Positions 51,995 through 60,202 of a DNA stretch of 64,000 nucleotides are shown in pieces (within the stretch, counting starts at the first letter, position 1; every line of letters begins with the position of its first letter). The notes under the pieces were generated by a model, which searched no databases, was not told the DNA's origin, and worked only from the letters and a program-made list of their open reading frames with translations. The DNA comes from Streptomyces sp. B93 (lineage in GTDB: Bacteria > Actinomycetota > Actinomycetes > Streptomycetales > Streptomycetaceae), in NCBI RefSeq assembly GCF_018070565.1, contig NZ_JAGPXL010000001.1:124001-188000 (forward strand), written 5' to 3'. The position numbers were made by a program, and so were the translations under genes.

Positions 51995-53050
51995 GTGGCA
52001 AGCGTGATTCCGTCCGCGCCCTTAGGAACAGACGCCGCCATGGGCTCATCCGGCCTTGGCGCCACCACGGGAGCCGGCCCCGCCGGGGCCCCTTCCGAGC
52101 GCCGGTTCCGCTTCGAACTGGCCGCCCATCCGGGCTCTCCCGCCCAGGCGAGACGCCTGACGCGTGCCCGGCTGACCGGCTGGTCGGTGTGCGAGGACAC
52201 CTGCGACACGGCGGCGCTGGTCGTCTCCGAGCTGGTCACCAACGCGATCGTGCACACCGCGAGCGCGACGGTGGTGTGCGAGCTGCACGACAGCGACGAC
52301 CTGGTGCGGATAGCCGTGCGTGACGAGGGATGCGCGCCGGGCGAGCCCCACCCGTCTCCGAGTCGGCCCGAGGAGGAGCACGGGAGGGGATTGCTCCTCG
52401 TCGACGCCCTCTGCCGGGCCTGGGGCGCCCTGGAACACGGCCCCGGCCTGCTGGTCTGGGCGGAGCTGACACGCGGGACGGCCACTCAGGACGACGGCCT
52501 GACCGTGCCCGAGGACGACTCGGTCCCCGGCCAGGGCTCCGTACCTGGGCAGGGCGCGACTCCGGGGTACAGCTCGGCCTCGGGGCACGGCCCGACTCCG
52601 GGCCACAGCTCGGTTCCGGGGCACGGCACGGCCCCCGGCCACGGCTCGGCCCCGGCGCACGGTCCGACTCCGGCCCACAGCTCGGTTCCGGCGCACAGCT
52701 CGGTTCCGGGGCACGCCACGGCCCCCGCCCACGGCTCGGCCCCGGCGCACAGCACGATCCCCGGCCACGGCACGCCCCCGGATCACGCCCCCCGCCCGAC
52801 CCCACCACCCCCCGGCAACGCCCTCTCCCCCCGGGACGACCTCGGCTGGGGCGCGCGTCCGAAGCCGGGTGAGTCCGGTGGCTCGGGCGACGAGGACGAG
52901 GGGAACCCCGCCGCCTGTCAGCGGACCGGGCCCCAGTCCCCCGCCCGCCAGTGGACCGGGGCCCAGCCGATCACCCACCACCCGACCAGGCAGCCGCTGC
53001 TCCCGGGCATACCCCCGCACCGCCAGCGCCCGGAAGGGCACCGCCCATGA
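51995..53050 (+). CDS. RsbW/anti-sigma-type ATP-binding protein with hexapeptide-repeat tail
   Basis: The 351-residue protein has a GHKL ATPase domain (~30-160): N-box SELVTNAIVHT, G1 VRDEGCAPGE and G2 HGRGLLLVDAL, as in the many Streptomyces RsbW-like (AbaA-type) regulators. Residues 176-265 are 15 tandem hexapeptides of the form SVPGHG/TAPAHG, encoded at 52520-52789; the rest is a Pro/Arg-rich tail. The usual family member ends near residue 170. GTG 51995 (VASVIPSAPLG) with GGGGAG upstream is chosen; GTG 52004 is the alternative. It is divergent from XRE-DUF397 and overlaps the next gene by 4 nt. It likely binds and inhibits a sigma factor or regulator. Confidence 0.88.
   Translation: MASVIPSAPLGTDAAMGSSGLGATTGAGPAGAPSERRFRFELAAHPGSPAQARRLTRARLTGWSVCEDTCDTAALVVSELVTNAIVHTASATVVCELHDSDDLVRIAVRDEGCAPGEPHPSPSRPEEEHGRGLLLVDALCRAWGALEHGPGLLVWAELTRGTATQDDGLTVPEDDSVPGQGSVPGQGATPGYSSASGHGPTPGHSSVPGHGTAPGHGSAPAHGPTPAHSSVPAHSSVPGHATAPAHGSAPAHSTIPGHGTPPDHAPRPTPPPPGNALSPRDDLGWGARPKPGESGGSGDEDEGNPAACQRTGPQSPARQWTGAQPITHHPTRQPLLPGIPPHRQRPEGHRP
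52520..52789 (+). repeat. 18-bp tandem repeat, 15 copies, encoding [ST]xPGHG hexapeptides
   Basis: Fifteen in-frame 18-bp units encode variants of S/T-V/A-P-G/A-H/Q-G/S. Identity is highest between neighbouring units, as expected from slipped-strand expansion. The copy number probably varies between strains. Confidence 0.9.
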
Positions 53051-53481
53051 CGGCTGCCCCCGGCGGCGGCGCGGTGCTCAGCCTGGACACGCTGGTCCGC
53101 CTCGGTCGCGCCTCGCGCGTCCCGGCGAGGGATCCGCAGCTCCGGTTGTCCCTGCCCGACGGAATGACGGCCCCCCTGGGCTGCGACGCGGTGGCCGCGC
53201 CCGCACACCTGGGCCCCCTGATCACGCCCCGGCTGCCACGCGTCGGGTGCGTCTACGCCGACCAGTCACGCTGGTGGTGGCTCGTACCGTCCGACTCCGA
53301 CTACGCCATGGACTGGCCCGCCCCCGCGCAGTACGCGACCGGCGCCCTCGTCCCTGAGGTCACGCGTCTCATCCACCGACCGGACGGCACGGTTCCGTAC
53401 ACCCCGCCGATCCCGCTCTACCTGGCCCTGTGCCAGGCCATGGGCACCACACCCACCTGGTCCCGCCCGATCACCGCCTAG
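53047..53481 (+). CDS. Conserved hypothetical protein, partner of the ATPase gene
   Basis: The 144-residue protein starts at ATG 53047 within the ATPase stop (ATGA), so translation is coupled. The sequence is Pro-rich with LSLDTLVRLGRASRVPARDPQ, a VGCVYADQSRWWWLVPSDSDYAMDWPAPAQYATGALVP segment with several tryptophans, and PYTPPIPLYLALCQAMGTTPTW. No known domain, signal peptide or membrane helix is recognised. The operon position suggests it works with the anti-sigma-type ATPase, perhaps as its partner or target. Confidence 0.82.
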   Translation: MTAAPGGGAVLSLDTLVRLGRASRVPARDPQLRLSLPDGMTAPLGCDAVAAPAHLGPLITPRLPRVGCVYADQSRWWWLVPSDSDYAMDWPAPAQYATGALVPEVTRLIHRPDGTVPYTPPIPLYLALCQAMGTTPTWSRPITA

Positions 53482-53639
53482 CCGCACACCGCGCCCGCGC
53501 ATCCGACGGCGTACCCCCGCCCGGCTGGCGTACGCCCGCGCGCCCGCCTCCCCCCGTCGCGCGCCCTGCCCGGCGCCCGGTCCACGCCGCGATAGTGGCC
53601 GTTCACCCACGGCCGGTGCGGATGCGAGGGAGGTCCCCG

Positions 53640-55661
53640 GTGGCAGGAAAGGCACGGGCAGACGGCACACAGGGGGGCCGTCCGGACGAGCCCGGGGCGT
53701 CCGACGCCGACCACCCCGGCGTCTCCGATTCGGAACGTCTCCTCTTCGGCGGCCCCCTCCGCTACGACACCGGCTGGAACCAGCACTCGGACGCCTTCCT
53801 GGAGCTGAACTTCCGGGCGATGATCATCCGCCTCCCCGCCCTCCTCTCCGCCAGCTTCCGCCTCGCCCGCCAGGCCGACCGGCGGGCCACCCGGGCGGTC
53901 ATCGCCGCCGAGACCGGCCGGGGCGCGGCCCAGGCGGTCAGTCTCCTCGCGGTGAACAGCGTGCTGGGCCGACTGCTCGCGGGCGGCCCGATCGAGGACC
54001 GGCTGCGCGACGCGGCCCCCGCCCTGACCACGGTCGCCGCCGTGGCGCTGCTCTCGGCGCTGCTGCGCGCCGCGTCGACGTACGCCACCGGACGGCTGGA
54101 GCCGAAGGTGGAGCGGGTGGCGACCGAGCAGTACCTTCAGCGCGCGGCGTCGGTGGAGCTGACGGCGATCGAGGACCACGCCTTCCACAAGCTGCTGGAC
54201 ACCGCGCAGTACGGCGCCGCCTCGGCCCGCCGCATGATCTCGTACGCCACGCACGTGGTGAACGCGATGATCTCGCTGGTCGCGGCGGCGAGCGTGCTGA
54301 CCGTGCTGCATCCGGCGCTGCTGCCGCTGCTGGTGACGATGACGCTGCCGAGCGCGTGGAGCGCGCTGACCATAGCTCGGCGCCGGTACGAGTCGTTCCA
54401 CGCGTGGGTGCAGCACGAGCGCGCGGGACGGCTGCTCGCCTCGCTGCTGATCGAGCCGGAGGCGGCGCCGGAGATCCGGGTGCACGGGGTGGGCCCGTTC
54501 CTGCTGCGGCACTTCAGGTCGATGTCGGAGACGGCGGAGGCGGAGCAGGCCCGGCTGGCCCGGCTGGCGGCCCGCACCGGTCTCATCGCCGCGCTGTGGA
54601 CGGGCCTGGCGACGGTGGCGACGTACGCGACGCTGGGCGGCCTGCTGCTGACCGGCTCGATGGCACTGTCCGTCGCCGGTACGGCGGTGATCGCGATCCG
54701 TACCGGCTCCGCGAACCTGGACACCCTGGTCGTCGAGGTGAACGCGCTGCACGAGGAGGCCCTGTTCGTCGGCGACCTCCAGCGGCTGCACAGCGAGGCG
54801 GAGACCCGGCTGATCCCGGTCGGCGGGACGGCCCTGCCCGCGGCCCCGCGCGAGATCCGTTTCGAGGACGTCAGCTTCACCTACCCGGGTGAGCACCCGG
54901 ACTCCGGGGGCAAGCCGCGCCGCCCCGCCCTCGACGGTGTCACCCTCACCATCCCCCTGGGCAAGATCGTCGCGCTGGTCGGCGAGAACGGCTCGGGCAA
55001 GACGACCCTGGTCAAGCTACTGGCGGGGCTGTACACCCCGGACAAGGGCCGTGTGCTGTGGGACGACGTCGACACGGCGACCGCGGACCGGCACCGGCTG
55101 GCCGAGCGGATCGCGATGGTGGCACAGGACTTCAAGCGCTGGCCGTTCACCGCGCGGGTCAATGTCGCCGTGGGCCGCTCCTCGGCGCCGCTCACCGAGG
55201 ACCGGCTGGCCGAGGCGGTGCGGGAGGCGGGCGCGCGGGGCGTGGTGGCGGACCTGCCGCGCGGCCTGGACACCCTGCTGGCCCGCCACTTCAGCGGTGG
55301 GCACTCCCTGTCGGGTGGGCAGTGGCAGCGGCTCGGGATCGCCCGGGCGGCCTACCGCGGGGGCCGCGTCCTGATCGTGGACGAGCCGACGGCGGCCCTG
55401 GACGCCCGTGCCGAGCTGGAGGTCTTCGAGCGGATCCGGTCCCTGGCGGGGACCGGCCAGACGGTCGTACTGATCACGCACCGGCTGGCGTCCGTACGCC
55501 ACGCCGACCTGGTGCACGTGCTGGACCGGGGGCGGCTGGTGGAATCCGGGACTCCGGACGAACTGCTGGCGAGCGGCGGGGTCTACGCCGAGCTGTACGC
55601 GCTCCAGGCGGAGCAGTTCACCGCGGTCGCCGAGCGGCTGCCGACCTCGGAGTCCAGCTGA
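53640..55661 (+). CDS. ABC transporter, fused membrane and ATPase domains
   Basis: The 673-residue half-transporter has a ~50-residue hydrophilic N-terminus, then a membrane domain with ~6 helices (SLLAVNSVLGRLL, ALTTVAAVALLSALL, ISLVAAASVLTVLHPALLPLLV, LIAALWTGLATVATYATLGGLLL), then an ATPase: Walker A VGENGSGKTT, signature SLSGGQWQRLGIARA, Walker B VLIVDEPTAALD and H-loop THR. The residue after SGGQ is W, typical of lipid- or peptide-exporter types in actinobacteria. It functions as a dimer; the substrate is unknown. GTG 53640 with GGGAGG is chosen. It is separated from the preceding gene by 158 bp. Confidence 0.92.
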   Translation: MAGKARADGTQGGRPDEPGASDADHPGVSDSERLLFGGPLRYDTGWNQHSDAFLELNFRAMIIRLPALLSASFRLARQADRRATRAVIAAETGRGAAQAVSLLAVNSVLGRLLAGGPIEDRLRDAAPALTTVAAVALLSALLRAASTYATGRLEPKVERVATEQYLQRAASVELTAIEDHAFHKLLDTAQYGAASARRMISYATHVVNAMISLVAAASVLTVLHPALLPLLVTMTLPSAWSALTIARRRYESFHAWVQHERAGRLLASLLIEPEAAPEIRVHGVGPFLLRHFRSMSETAEAEQARLARLAARTGLIAALWTGLATVATYATLGGLLLTGSMALSVAGTAVIAIRTGSANLDTLVVEVNALHEEALFVGDLQRLHSEAETRLIPVGGTALPAAPREIRFEDVSFTYPGEHPDSGGKPRRPALDGVTLTIPLGKIVALVGENGSGKTTLVKLLAGLYTPDKGRVLWDDVDTATADRHRLAERIAMVAQDFKRWPFTARVNVAVGRSSAPLTEDRLAEAVREAGARGVVADLPRGLDTLLARHFSGGHSLSGGQWQRLGIARAAYRGGRVLIVDEPTAALDARAELEVFERIRSLAGTGQTVVLITHRLASVRHADLVHVLDRGRLVESGTPDELLASGGVYAELYALQAEQFTAVAERLPTSESS

Positions 55662-55669
55662 GCCGCGCG

Positions 55670-55846
55670 TCAGTCGGCGGCGTCACCGCCGCGCACGATC
55701 ACCAGGAACGTGTCCGTGGCGAGGTCCATGACGACCTCGGCGGGCAGCCCTTCCAGCCGCCGCGCGTGCGCGAACTCCTCCGCGGGCCATGATCCTCTCG
55801 GCCCGCCCGCGGGAAAGCGTTCGAGCACTGTTCGCCCGTTCACCAC
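55670..55846 (-). CDS. Small conserved Streptomyces protein (58 aa)
   Basis: The short frame starts at GTG 55846 or 55843 (VVNGRTVLERFPAGG) with CGGAGG 6 nt upstream. The sequence has PRGSWPAEEFAHARRLEGLPAEVVMDLATDTFLVIVRG, an amphipathic helix then a beta-strand. I recall similar small hypothetical proteins in Streptomyces but no function. It is convergent with the ABC exporter gene (8-bp gap). The inverted repeats upstream support a regulated, real gene. Confidence 0.65.
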   Translation of the reverse strand: MVNGRTVLERFPAGGPRGSWPAEEFAHARRLEGLPAEVVMDLATDTFLVIVRGGDAAD

Positions 55847-55873
55847 CCTGCACCTCCGGAAAACGTCGTACTC

Positions 55874-55887
55874 ACAGGAGTTCCTGT
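55874..55887. promoter_or_regulatory. Inverted repeat ACAGGA-GT-TCCTGT upstream of the 58-aa gene
   Basis: A perfect 6-2-6 palindrome, ~28 bp before the GTG start on the minus strand, followed by a related CCTGTAGGAGTT. It is a possible operator. Confidence 0.4.
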
Positions 55888-55944
55888 AGGAGTTAACGCC
55901 GTCCGGCTGGGAATCGCCTCGCGAAGTGACGCGACTGAGACGTA

Positions 55945-55961
55945 GTTGACACGTGTTCAAC
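55945..55961. promoter_or_regulatory. Near-palindrome GTTGACACGTGTTCAAC
   Basis: The core ACACGTGT is a perfect 8-bp palindrome with outer GTTG/CAAC arms offset by one base. The TGACAC...GTGTTCA outer part matches the palindrome at 51961-51982, hinting at recognition by related regulators. It lies between the 58-aa gene and the DUF899 gene, both on the minus strand. Confidence 0.4.
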
Positions 55962-56013
55962 ACGGAGTGTGAGGTTCCGGCGACGGTGCGCCCAGGGATC
56001 ACCACACTCCGCG

Positions 56014-56703
56014 TCACTCCTCGTACTCATCGTGATAACGGATGCGCTCACTGCCCGCGGGCGCCCCGAACGCCGACGCGCGCCCCTCGGGTTCCTCCCA
56101 CTCCTCCTGCCGCCCCAGGGCGGTCAGGTCGAGGAAGCTGGTGGTGGAGCCGAGCCCGTCCAGGCCGCGTCCGTACGTCGAGTAGGTGTGGAACACCCGG
56201 TCGAAGTCCCGCAGGAAGCAGCTGATCCCCGGCCGCTCGGCCGGCTCGCCGTCCTGCTCCAGGGTCACCCCGAAGTCACGGTCGAAGTCGTTGCCGTACG
56301 ACGAGTACCAGGGCACCGTCCAGCCCATCCGCGCCTTGAACGGCAGGATCCTCCTGTACGGCGCCCTGGACACCGCCGCGAACGACGTTCCCCGCGCGTG
56401 CAGATGGCCCAGATGGCCGACCTGGTCCAGGAACGCGGAACAGCAGCGGCAGCCCGCGTCCCGCTCCGGCGCGAACACGAAGTGGTGGACGACGAGTTGC
56501 TGCCGCCCCTCGAAGAGGTCGAGCAGGGTGGCCTTGCCGTCGCCGCCCTCGAAGACGTACTCCTCCTCGATCTCCACCATCGGCAGCCGCCGCCGTTCGG
56601 CGTTGAGCGCGTCCCGCGCGCGGGTGGCCGCCTTCTCCTTGACCAGCAGTTCCTCGCGCGCCCGGCGCCACTCGGCACGCGAGACGATGTCCGGCAGCGA
56701 CAT
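56014..56703 (-). CDS. DUF899 (thioredoxin-like) family protein
   Basis: The 229-residue protein has LPDIVSRAEWRRAREELLVKEKAATRARDALNAERRRLPMVEI at the N-terminus, then a thioredoxin-like fold with HHFVFAPERDAGCRCCSAFLDQVGHL (CxCC cysteine motif in the redox-site position) and GNDFDRDFG...FLRDFDRVFHTYSTYGRGLD. The activity of the family is not established. ATG 56703 with CACAGGAGG upstream is clear; the longer open frame is not used. It stands alone. Confidence 0.93.
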   Translation of the reverse strand: MSLPDIVSRAEWRRAREELLVKEKAATRARDALNAERRRLPMVEIEEEYVFEGGDGKATLLDLFEGRQQLVVHHFVFAPERDAGCRCCSAFLDQVGHLGHLHARGTSFAAVSRAPYRRILPFKARMGWTVPWYSSYGNDFDRDFGVTLEQDGEPAERPGISCFLRDFDRVFHTYSTYGRGLDGLGSTTSFLDLTALGRQEEWEEPEGRASAFGAPAGSERIRYHDEYEE

Positions 56704-56820
56704 GTATCCTCCTGTGTGACGAACCCGTCGCGTCTGGTGACCGCGGGGCGCGGCGGAACTCATCGCTGTCGCGCGAAGATTTTTCCGGGCCGGGTCGGAC
56801 TCCCCCATGGCCGGACTTCC

Positions 56821-58182
56821 TCAGTTGTCGTATTCCTGGATGCGCCGCCCATGGCTCCGGTCGAGGAGCGCGGGCAGCCGCTCGCCCAGTTCCGCCACGA
56901 TCGACGGCACGTCGAGGGTGCGCAGTTCCCGGTCGTGCATCAGGATCCGCCCGTCGACGATCGTGGTGCGTACGTCGGAGGCGCGGGCGCTGTGCACCAG
57001 CGTCGCGGCGAGGTCGTGCACGGGCTGGGTGTGCGGGCCGGTGAGGTCGACGAGGACGAGGTCGGCGCGGCGGCCCGGCGCGATCCGGCCGACGGTGTCG
57101 CCGAGGCCGACCGCGCGGGCGCTCTGCACGGTGGCGTGGTGGAGCGCCTGCCGTGCGGTCAGCCAGCGCGGGTCCCCCTCGGCCGACTTCTGCACCAGGG
57201 AGGTGAGCGCCATCGACTCCCACAGGTCGAGGGAGTTGTTGGAGGCCGCGCCGTCCGTGGCGAGACCGACGGGCACCCCGATGGCGGCCAGCGCCCGCAC
57301 GGGTGTCGTAGCGGGCCAGCCGAACTTCAGATAGCCGCGCGGCGCGCTCGCCACCGCGACCCGTCCGCTCGCCCGCTCCAGCACGGGCAGGTCCCGCTCG
57401 ACGATGCCGGTGCCGTGGGCGATGAGCGTGTCGGTGTCGAGCAGGCCGGTGTCCGCCAGCACCTCGATGGGGGTGCGGCCGTGGCGGGCGAGGCTGGCCT
57501 CGGTCTGGTCACGGTTCTCGGCGGCGTGGAGGTGCACCGGCAGCCCGTGCTCATGGGCGAGGGCGGCGGTGGCGGCGAGATCGGCGTCGTCCACCGTGTA
57601 GGGGGCGTGCGGGGCGAGCGTGGTGGTGATCCGCCCGTCGGCCGCGCCCCGCGCGCGCAGCGCGAAATCCAGTGACCGTTCGCGCCCTTCGGGCCCCTGC
57701 GAGGAGAAGAACGCCTCGCCCAGATGGGCCCGCATCCCGCACTCGGCGACGACGGCCGCGACCGCGTCCATGGCGAAGTAGTGGTCGGCGAAGCAGGTCA
57801 CGCCGCCACGGATCATCTCCGCGCAGGCCAGCCGCGCGCCCAACTCGACGTCCCTGGGGGTCAGATTGGACTCGATCGGCCAGACGACGTCGTTGAACCA
57901 CTCCTCGGTCGGCAGATCCTCCGCGACGCCGCGCAGCGCGACCATCGGGGCGTGGGTATGGCAGTTGACCAGCCCCGGCATGGCGACCTGCCCCCGCGCG
58001 TCGATCCGCTCCACGGCGGCCAGCCCGTCCGCGTCGGCGGCACCGACGACCGCCTCCACCGCCCCGTCCCGCACGACGATCGCGGCGTCCTCCCGGAACC
58101 CGGTCGTCTCGGGGTCGTCGGGGTCGTCGTGGAGGAGGACGGCGCATCCGCTGATGACGAGGTCGGCGCGAGAAGACGTCAT
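56821..58182 (-). CDS. Amidohydrolase family protein (deaminase-like)
   Basis: The 453-residue metal-dependent hydrolase has H75 and H77 in LVNCHTHAPM, HLHAAENRDQ (metal histidine near 220), LIAHGTG with a further histidine, and the aspartate of GLATDGAASNNSLD. The SNN-LD segment and the overall layout (MPGLVNCHTHAPM, GVTCFADHYF) are those of the SAH/5'-methylthioadenosine/guanine-type deaminases. A purine-like or modified adenosine substrate is probable, the exact one not determined. Its ATG overlaps the FUSC-gene stop (ATGA), so the FUSC gene is upstream in the same operon. Confidence 0.92.
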   Translation of the reverse strand: MTSSRADLVISGCAVLLHDDPDDPETTGFREDAAIVVRDGAVEAVVGAADADGLAAVERIDARGQVAMPGLVNCHTHAPMVALRGVAEDLPTEEWFNDVVWPIESNLTPRDVELGARLACAEMIRGGVTCFADHYFAMDAVAAVVAECGMRAHLGEAFFSSQGPEGRERSLDFALRARGAADGRITTTLAPHAPYTVDDADLAATAALAHEHGLPVHLHAAENRDQTEASLARHGRTPIEVLADTGLLDTDTLIAHGTGIVERDLPVLERASGRVAVASAPRGYLKFGWPATTPVRALAAIGVPVGLATDGAASNNSLDLWESMALTSLVQKSAEGDPRWLTARQALHHATVQSARAVGLGDTVGRIAPGRRADLVLVDLTGPHTQPVHDLAATLVHSARASDVRTTIVDGRILMHDRELRTLDVPSIVAELGERLPALLDRSHGRRIQEYDN

Positions 58183-60065
58183 GCGCTCAACGTACGACGG
58201 TCAGGGCCCCGCGGGTCGACGGTTTCCGGCATGTCCGCCAGCCCGGCCAACTCGTCCAGCAGCCCGGCGAGTCGCTCGGTGTGGCGGGGCGTGAGCCGTC
58301 CGGTGTCGTCGAGGTGCACGGCGCAGGCGGTGGTGGTGTCGACGAGCCGTTCGAGGAGCGCCGCCACCTTGTCCGCGCCCTCGGTGTGCCGTGCGAGGGC
58401 GGGCAGTTCGGCGGCGGCGACGGCGACGGCGGTGCGCGCCTCGGCGAGGGCACGGTAGGCCTCGCGGCGCAGCACCCAGCGGCGCGCCCGGTCCTCGGGG
58501 TGCTCCCTGACGTGCGCGAGGTAGGCGTACGCGGCGCCGCCCGCCGCCGCGAGCCGGGCGCGCACCGTCCCGCCCCGCTTCCCCGGCATCGGCAGATGCC
58601 CCACGATCAGCACGATCGCGCAGGCCAGCAGCGTCTCCGCGATCCGGCTGACGGACGCCTGCGGCTCCCCGCCGACCATGACCAGCGCGAGGACGAGGAC
58701 GGTCACCACGGCGGTCTGGGCGGCGAAGTGCCGGGTGGCGACCGGTATCAGCGCCCCGCTGACCGCCACGAGGGCGACGAGCCCGGCCGGGTCCGGCAGC
58801 ACCGCGGCGAGGACGGCGAACAGCAGCGCCCCGAGCACGGTCCCGGCGGCCCGGCACAGCACCCGCGAGGCCAGCGGCCCGAGGTCGGGCTTGACGAGGA
58901 ACACGGCGGTCGCGGGCAGCCAGTACCAGTGGGTGTGCTGCCCGTACCAGTGGGCGTGGTACAGCGCCAGCGCGACAGCGGCGCTGGCCCCGTAACTGAG
59001 GGCGACCCGGAGCCCGTACTCGCGCCCCGCGCCCCCGACCACGATCCGCGCCACCTCCCGCGCGCTCCTGCGCCGGGTGTGCAGATCGCCGCCGTCCGCC
59101 TGGTCGAACGCCTCGGCGGCGTGCAGCAGCGCGTCGTCGAGGGCGCGCAGCGCGGGCACCGACCGGCAGGGTGCGGGCAGCGGCCCGGTGTGCGTGCTGC
59201 CGCGCACGGCCGCCGCCAGCCGCCGCGGCCCCTCGGCGGCCCGCGCGGACACCCTCTCCCCCGCCCAGGCCAGCGCGGTCGCGGCCTCGGCGAGCGGCAA
59301 CGCGGCGGCGTACTGCGCGTGCAGCCGCCGCTCGGCCGCCGAACTGGCGTACCGCCGCAGCCGGGGCCCCGCGAGGACGTCCTGCGCCTGGTCGAGCGCC
59401 GCGGTCAGCGCGGCCCGCCGCCCACGCGCCCGCTCGGTTCCTACGGCGTCCAGCAGCGCGGCGACGGCGTCGTACACGTCGGCGACGGCGGCCCGCTCCC
59501 CGTCGAACCGATAGTCACCGGCCCCCGCCCCGAACGAACCCGGCGTCGGCAGCACCACCCGCAACGCCAGCAGCCACCCGGCCCCGGCGAGGAACGCCAC
59601 CGCCCGCGCCCACCCCGGCTCCGGCAACGGCATCCCCGCCCCGACCGCCGACGCGACCAGCAACTGCGTCCCGGCCGCCGACGCCACGGGCCCCACGGCA
59701 CTCACCCCACCGGCCAGCAACCCGAGCCCGGCGAACACCGCCACCAGCCCGAGGGCCCCGAGATGCGCCCCGGCGGCAGTCCCCGCCGCCATCCCCACGG
59801 CACCGGCGACCGCGGGCCCTCCGATCCGCCGTACCGACACCCGGCGCCCGCCGGGCCGGTCATTGATCCCGGCCAGCATCGCGGCGATCGCCGCCACGAC
59901 CCCGGCCGAGGCCCGCCCGGCCACCACGGCCACCGCCAGCAACGGCCCGGCGGCCAACACGCCCCGCAGCACCGCGCTCCACGGCACGGGCCCCCGCTGG
60001 GCACGGAGCGCATGGGCGAGCCAGAGAGGCAGCGGAGGCAGTACGGACTTCACACGGCGCGGCAA
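58179..60065 (-). CDS. FUSC-family membrane protein
   Basis: The 628-residue protein has two blocks of hydrophobic helices (~20-150: VLRGVLAAGPLLAVAVVAGRASAGVVAAIAAML, VGMAAGTAAGAHLGALGLVAVFAGLGLLAGG; and ~350-480: LRVALSYGASAAVALALYHAHWYGQHTHWYWLPATAVFLVKPDLG, ALLFAVLAAVLPDPAGLVALVAV), each followed by an Ala/Arg-rich helical cytoplasmic part. This is the FUSC/aromatic-acid-exporter-like layout. I chose TTG 60065, 5 nt from GGAG; GTG 60053 is the alternative and no ATG fits. It overlaps the amidohydrolase start, so they probably act together, e.g. in efflux plus turnover of an aromatic or purine-like compound. Confidence 0.88.
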   Translation of the reverse strand: MPRRVKSVLPPLPLWLAHALRAQRGPVPWSAVLRGVLAAGPLLAVAVVAGRASAGVVAAIAAMLAGINDRPGGRRVSVRRIGGPAVAGAVGMAAGTAAGAHLGALGLVAVFAGLGLLAGGVSAVGPVASAAGTQLLVASAVGAGMPLPEPGWARAVAFLAGAGWLLALRVVLPTPGSFGAGAGDYRFDGERAAVADVYDAVAALLDAVGTERARGRRAALTAALDQAQDVLAGPRLRRYASSAAERRLHAQYAAALPLAEAATALAWAGERVSARAAEGPRRLAAAVRGSTHTGPLPAPCRSVPALRALDDALLHAAEAFDQADGGDLHTRRRSAREVARIVVGGAGREYGLRVALSYGASAAVALALYHAHWYGQHTHWYWLPATAVFLVKPDLGPLASRVLCRAAGTVLGALLFAVLAAVLPDPAGLVALVAVSGALIPVATRHFAAQTAVVTVLVLALVMVGGEPQASVSRIAETLLACAIVLIVGHLPMPGKRGGTVRARLAAAGGAAYAYLAHVREHPEDRARRWVLRREAYRALAEARTAVAVAAAELPALARHTEGADKVAALLERLVDTTTACAVHLDDTGRLTPRHTERLAGLLDELAGLADMPETVDPRGPDRRTLSA

Positions 60066-60202
60066 CAAGACTCCTGTCGTCGAGGCGGGACGCCTTCGGA
60101 CGACGGTGGCCGGGCTGGGGATCGTGGGAACCAGGGTAGGCCGACTTCTTGGAGGAGAGGGAACGGGCGTATTGCGGGGGTGTGACGTCGAGCGCGGAGC
60201 GC

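Noticed and set aside
52046-53041. Minus-strand open frame opposite the ATPase gene
   Set aside because: GHKL N-box, G1 and G2 motifs are on the plus strand; the minus frame is low-complexity (VAGGRAVPRNRAV-type) read from the same repeat.
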